Source: Bacillota bacterium (GTDB lineage: Bacteria; Bacillota; Clostridia; Oscillospirales; Ruminococcaceae). From it: a stretch of 7,305 nt of DNA. The notes beneath the pieces are model-generated. The model worked only from the letters and a program-made list of their open reading frames with translations. It was not told the DNA's origin and searched no databases. The DNA is taken from positions 1 through 7,305 of the forward strand of contig JAEWPV010000003.1 of NCBI GenBank assembly GCA_023460535.1, in the 5' to 3' direction. A program made the position numbers and the translations under genes. This document shows, piece after piece, positions 6,734-7,305 of the stretch (position 1 is the stretch's first letter; the number at the start of each line of letters is the position of its first letter).

Positions 6734-7153
6734 CTATTCCTTTTCGGTTTGCTGCTGCACACCTTCGGCGGCCATGGCCAGCAGGCGCAACGCGTGCACG
6801 ACTTTATCCTGCTGCGCACACAGCAATGCGCCTTGTGTTTGGTCGTTTCTGCACCCGGTCTGCGTTTGCTGTGTATATCTGCGCAGATCCCCGCAGATTT
6901 CCTGCACCTGCCCAAGCAGCACCTCCCGATACGCGCCTTGCGGCAGGATTACATTGACCTTGGGCGTATAGCTACAGCCGGTCATAGCGGTATACGCGTT
7001 CTGAAACGCCCTTGCGTGGCGCAGCTCATCTGCCGAAAGCTCCCGCAGCAGCGCAGTGTCCTGCTCGGGCGCGGTTTTTGCCAGCTCACGGTACAGGGCG
7101 GAGGAATCTAGCGCTCGTTGTATGTTTTCCCTAAGTTGTTGTGTTTGCGTCAT
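6734..7153 (-). CDS. small ferritin-like (rubrerythrin-like fold) protein with degenerate metal site
   Basis: A 139-residue, mostly helical soluble protein that resembles ferritin-like domain proteins of anaerobic Firmicutes, which normally bind a diiron centre in a four-helix bundle and handle oxygen or peroxide stress. The first helix (about 5-26, LYRELAK at 20-26) and the second (32-55) carrying ELRH (43-46, ExxH) are clear. However, the first-helix glutamate seven residues before Tyr21 is Ala14, and in the fourth helix the second ExxH is KVVH (117-120), so the ligand set appears incomplete. The third helix around 75-98 ends at RRY (91-93). Cysteines at 60, 87, 101 and 112 do not form a rubredoxin-type knuckle. 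The start ATG at 7153 has AAAGGGG about nine bases upstream and overlaps the TGA of a tiny upstream frame. Its own terminator follows. A DNA-damage or sporulation-coat role cannot be excluded; fold assignment is moderately sure. Confidence 0.75.
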   Translation of the reverse strand: MTQTQQLRENIQRALDSSALYRELAKTAPEQDTALLRELSADELRHARAFQNAYTAMTGCSYTPKVNVILPQGAYREVLLGQVQEICGDLRRYTQQTQTGCRNDQTQGALLCAQQDKVVHALRLLAMAAEGVQQQTEKE

Positions 7154-7233
7154 AAACGCATCGCCCCTTTATGTATTAAATTAGCCATGAGCAAAACCGA
7201 AAAAACCCAGATATAAAGCGGGTTCACGAGCAT
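7150..7233 (-). CDS. possible 27-residue hydrophobic peptide
   Basis: A short frame on the minus strand runs from an ATG at 7233 to a TGA that overlaps the ferritin-like start codon as ATGA. The peptide begins MLVNPLYIWVFSVLL and ends HKGAMRL: a single hydrophobic stretch of about 17 residues followed by basic residues, a plausible small membrane peptide. An in-frame TGA five codons upstream means it is not the tail of a larger gene. The weakness is the ribosome site: only GACGAG is near, while a better GGAGTGA is 17 bases away. The ATGA coupling and membrane-like composition are the support; it may be a chance frame or a leader peptide. Confidence 0.35.
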   Translation of the reverse strand: MLVNPLYIWVFSVLLMANLIHKGAMRL

Positions 7234-7264
7234 GGCAAACTCGTCTTGTCACTCCAAAAATATA

Positions 7265-7293
7265 TAGAAACGACCAGCTCACAATGGTATAAT
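7265..7293 (+). promoter_or_regulatory. likely promoter for a gene beyond the right edge
   Basis: On the plus strand, TAGAAA (7265-7270) and a consensus TATAAT (7288-7293) are 17 bases apart. It points out of the window and away from the minus-strand genes, so it suggests a divergently transcribed neighbour that is not visible here. Confidence 0.45.
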
Positions 7294-7305
7294 TTTGTTG
7301 GGAAA

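Overview
The window looks like chromosomal DNA of a low-to-moderate-GC anaerobic Firmicute of class Clostridia, probably Oscillospiraceae/Ruminococcaceae-like. The main evidence is the 5' ~914 nt of a 16S rRNA gene on the minus strand, which has a short helix-17 region and sequence around the V5/V6 region (about 60-130) of the kind I associate with that group. The assignment is by eye. A canonical rRNA promoter, a Firmicute-type boxA-like leader element, an ECF sigma factor paired with a DUF4179-like membrane protein, and frequent TTG starts fit this.

Layout. (1) 1-914 minus: partial 16S rRNA, with its leader (915-1219) and a strong promoter (1226-1254) upstream. (2) 1448-3109 plus: divergent from the rRNA operon, an extended -10 promoter, a 109-aa protein with a possible SpoIIAA/STAS-like fold, a 329-aa ketoacyl-ACP synthase III (FabH)-fold protein, and a strong terminator hairpin. 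(3) 3222-5418 plus: a sigmaA-type promoter, a short inverted repeat in the leader, an ECF sigma factor starting at a TTG, and a 14-nt overlapping gene for a single-pass membrane protein that is the likely anti-sigma/sensor partner. (4) 5522-5558: a perfect 16-bp-stem hairpin between two convergent transcription units. (5) 5611-7233 minus: an FkbM-family methyltransferase, a small ferritin-like protein with an apparently degraded metal site and its own terminator, and a possible 27-residue hydrophobic peptide whose stop overlaps the ferritin-like start as ATGA. (6) 7265-7293 plus: a likely promoter firing out of the right edge.

How the parts may work together. The ECF/membrane-protein pair is the clearest functional unit: a membrane protein with a short cytoplasmic segment and a large outer domain, co-translated with the sigma factor it probably restrains. 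The STAS-like/KASIII pair is the most unusual unit. The synthase keeps the acyl-accepting cysteine but lacks the His and Asn needed for decarboxylative condensation in FabH, which suggests acyl transfer or another thioester reaction, possibly controlled by or presented to the small partner. I see no CRISPR array, insertion sequence, tRNA or integrase in the window.
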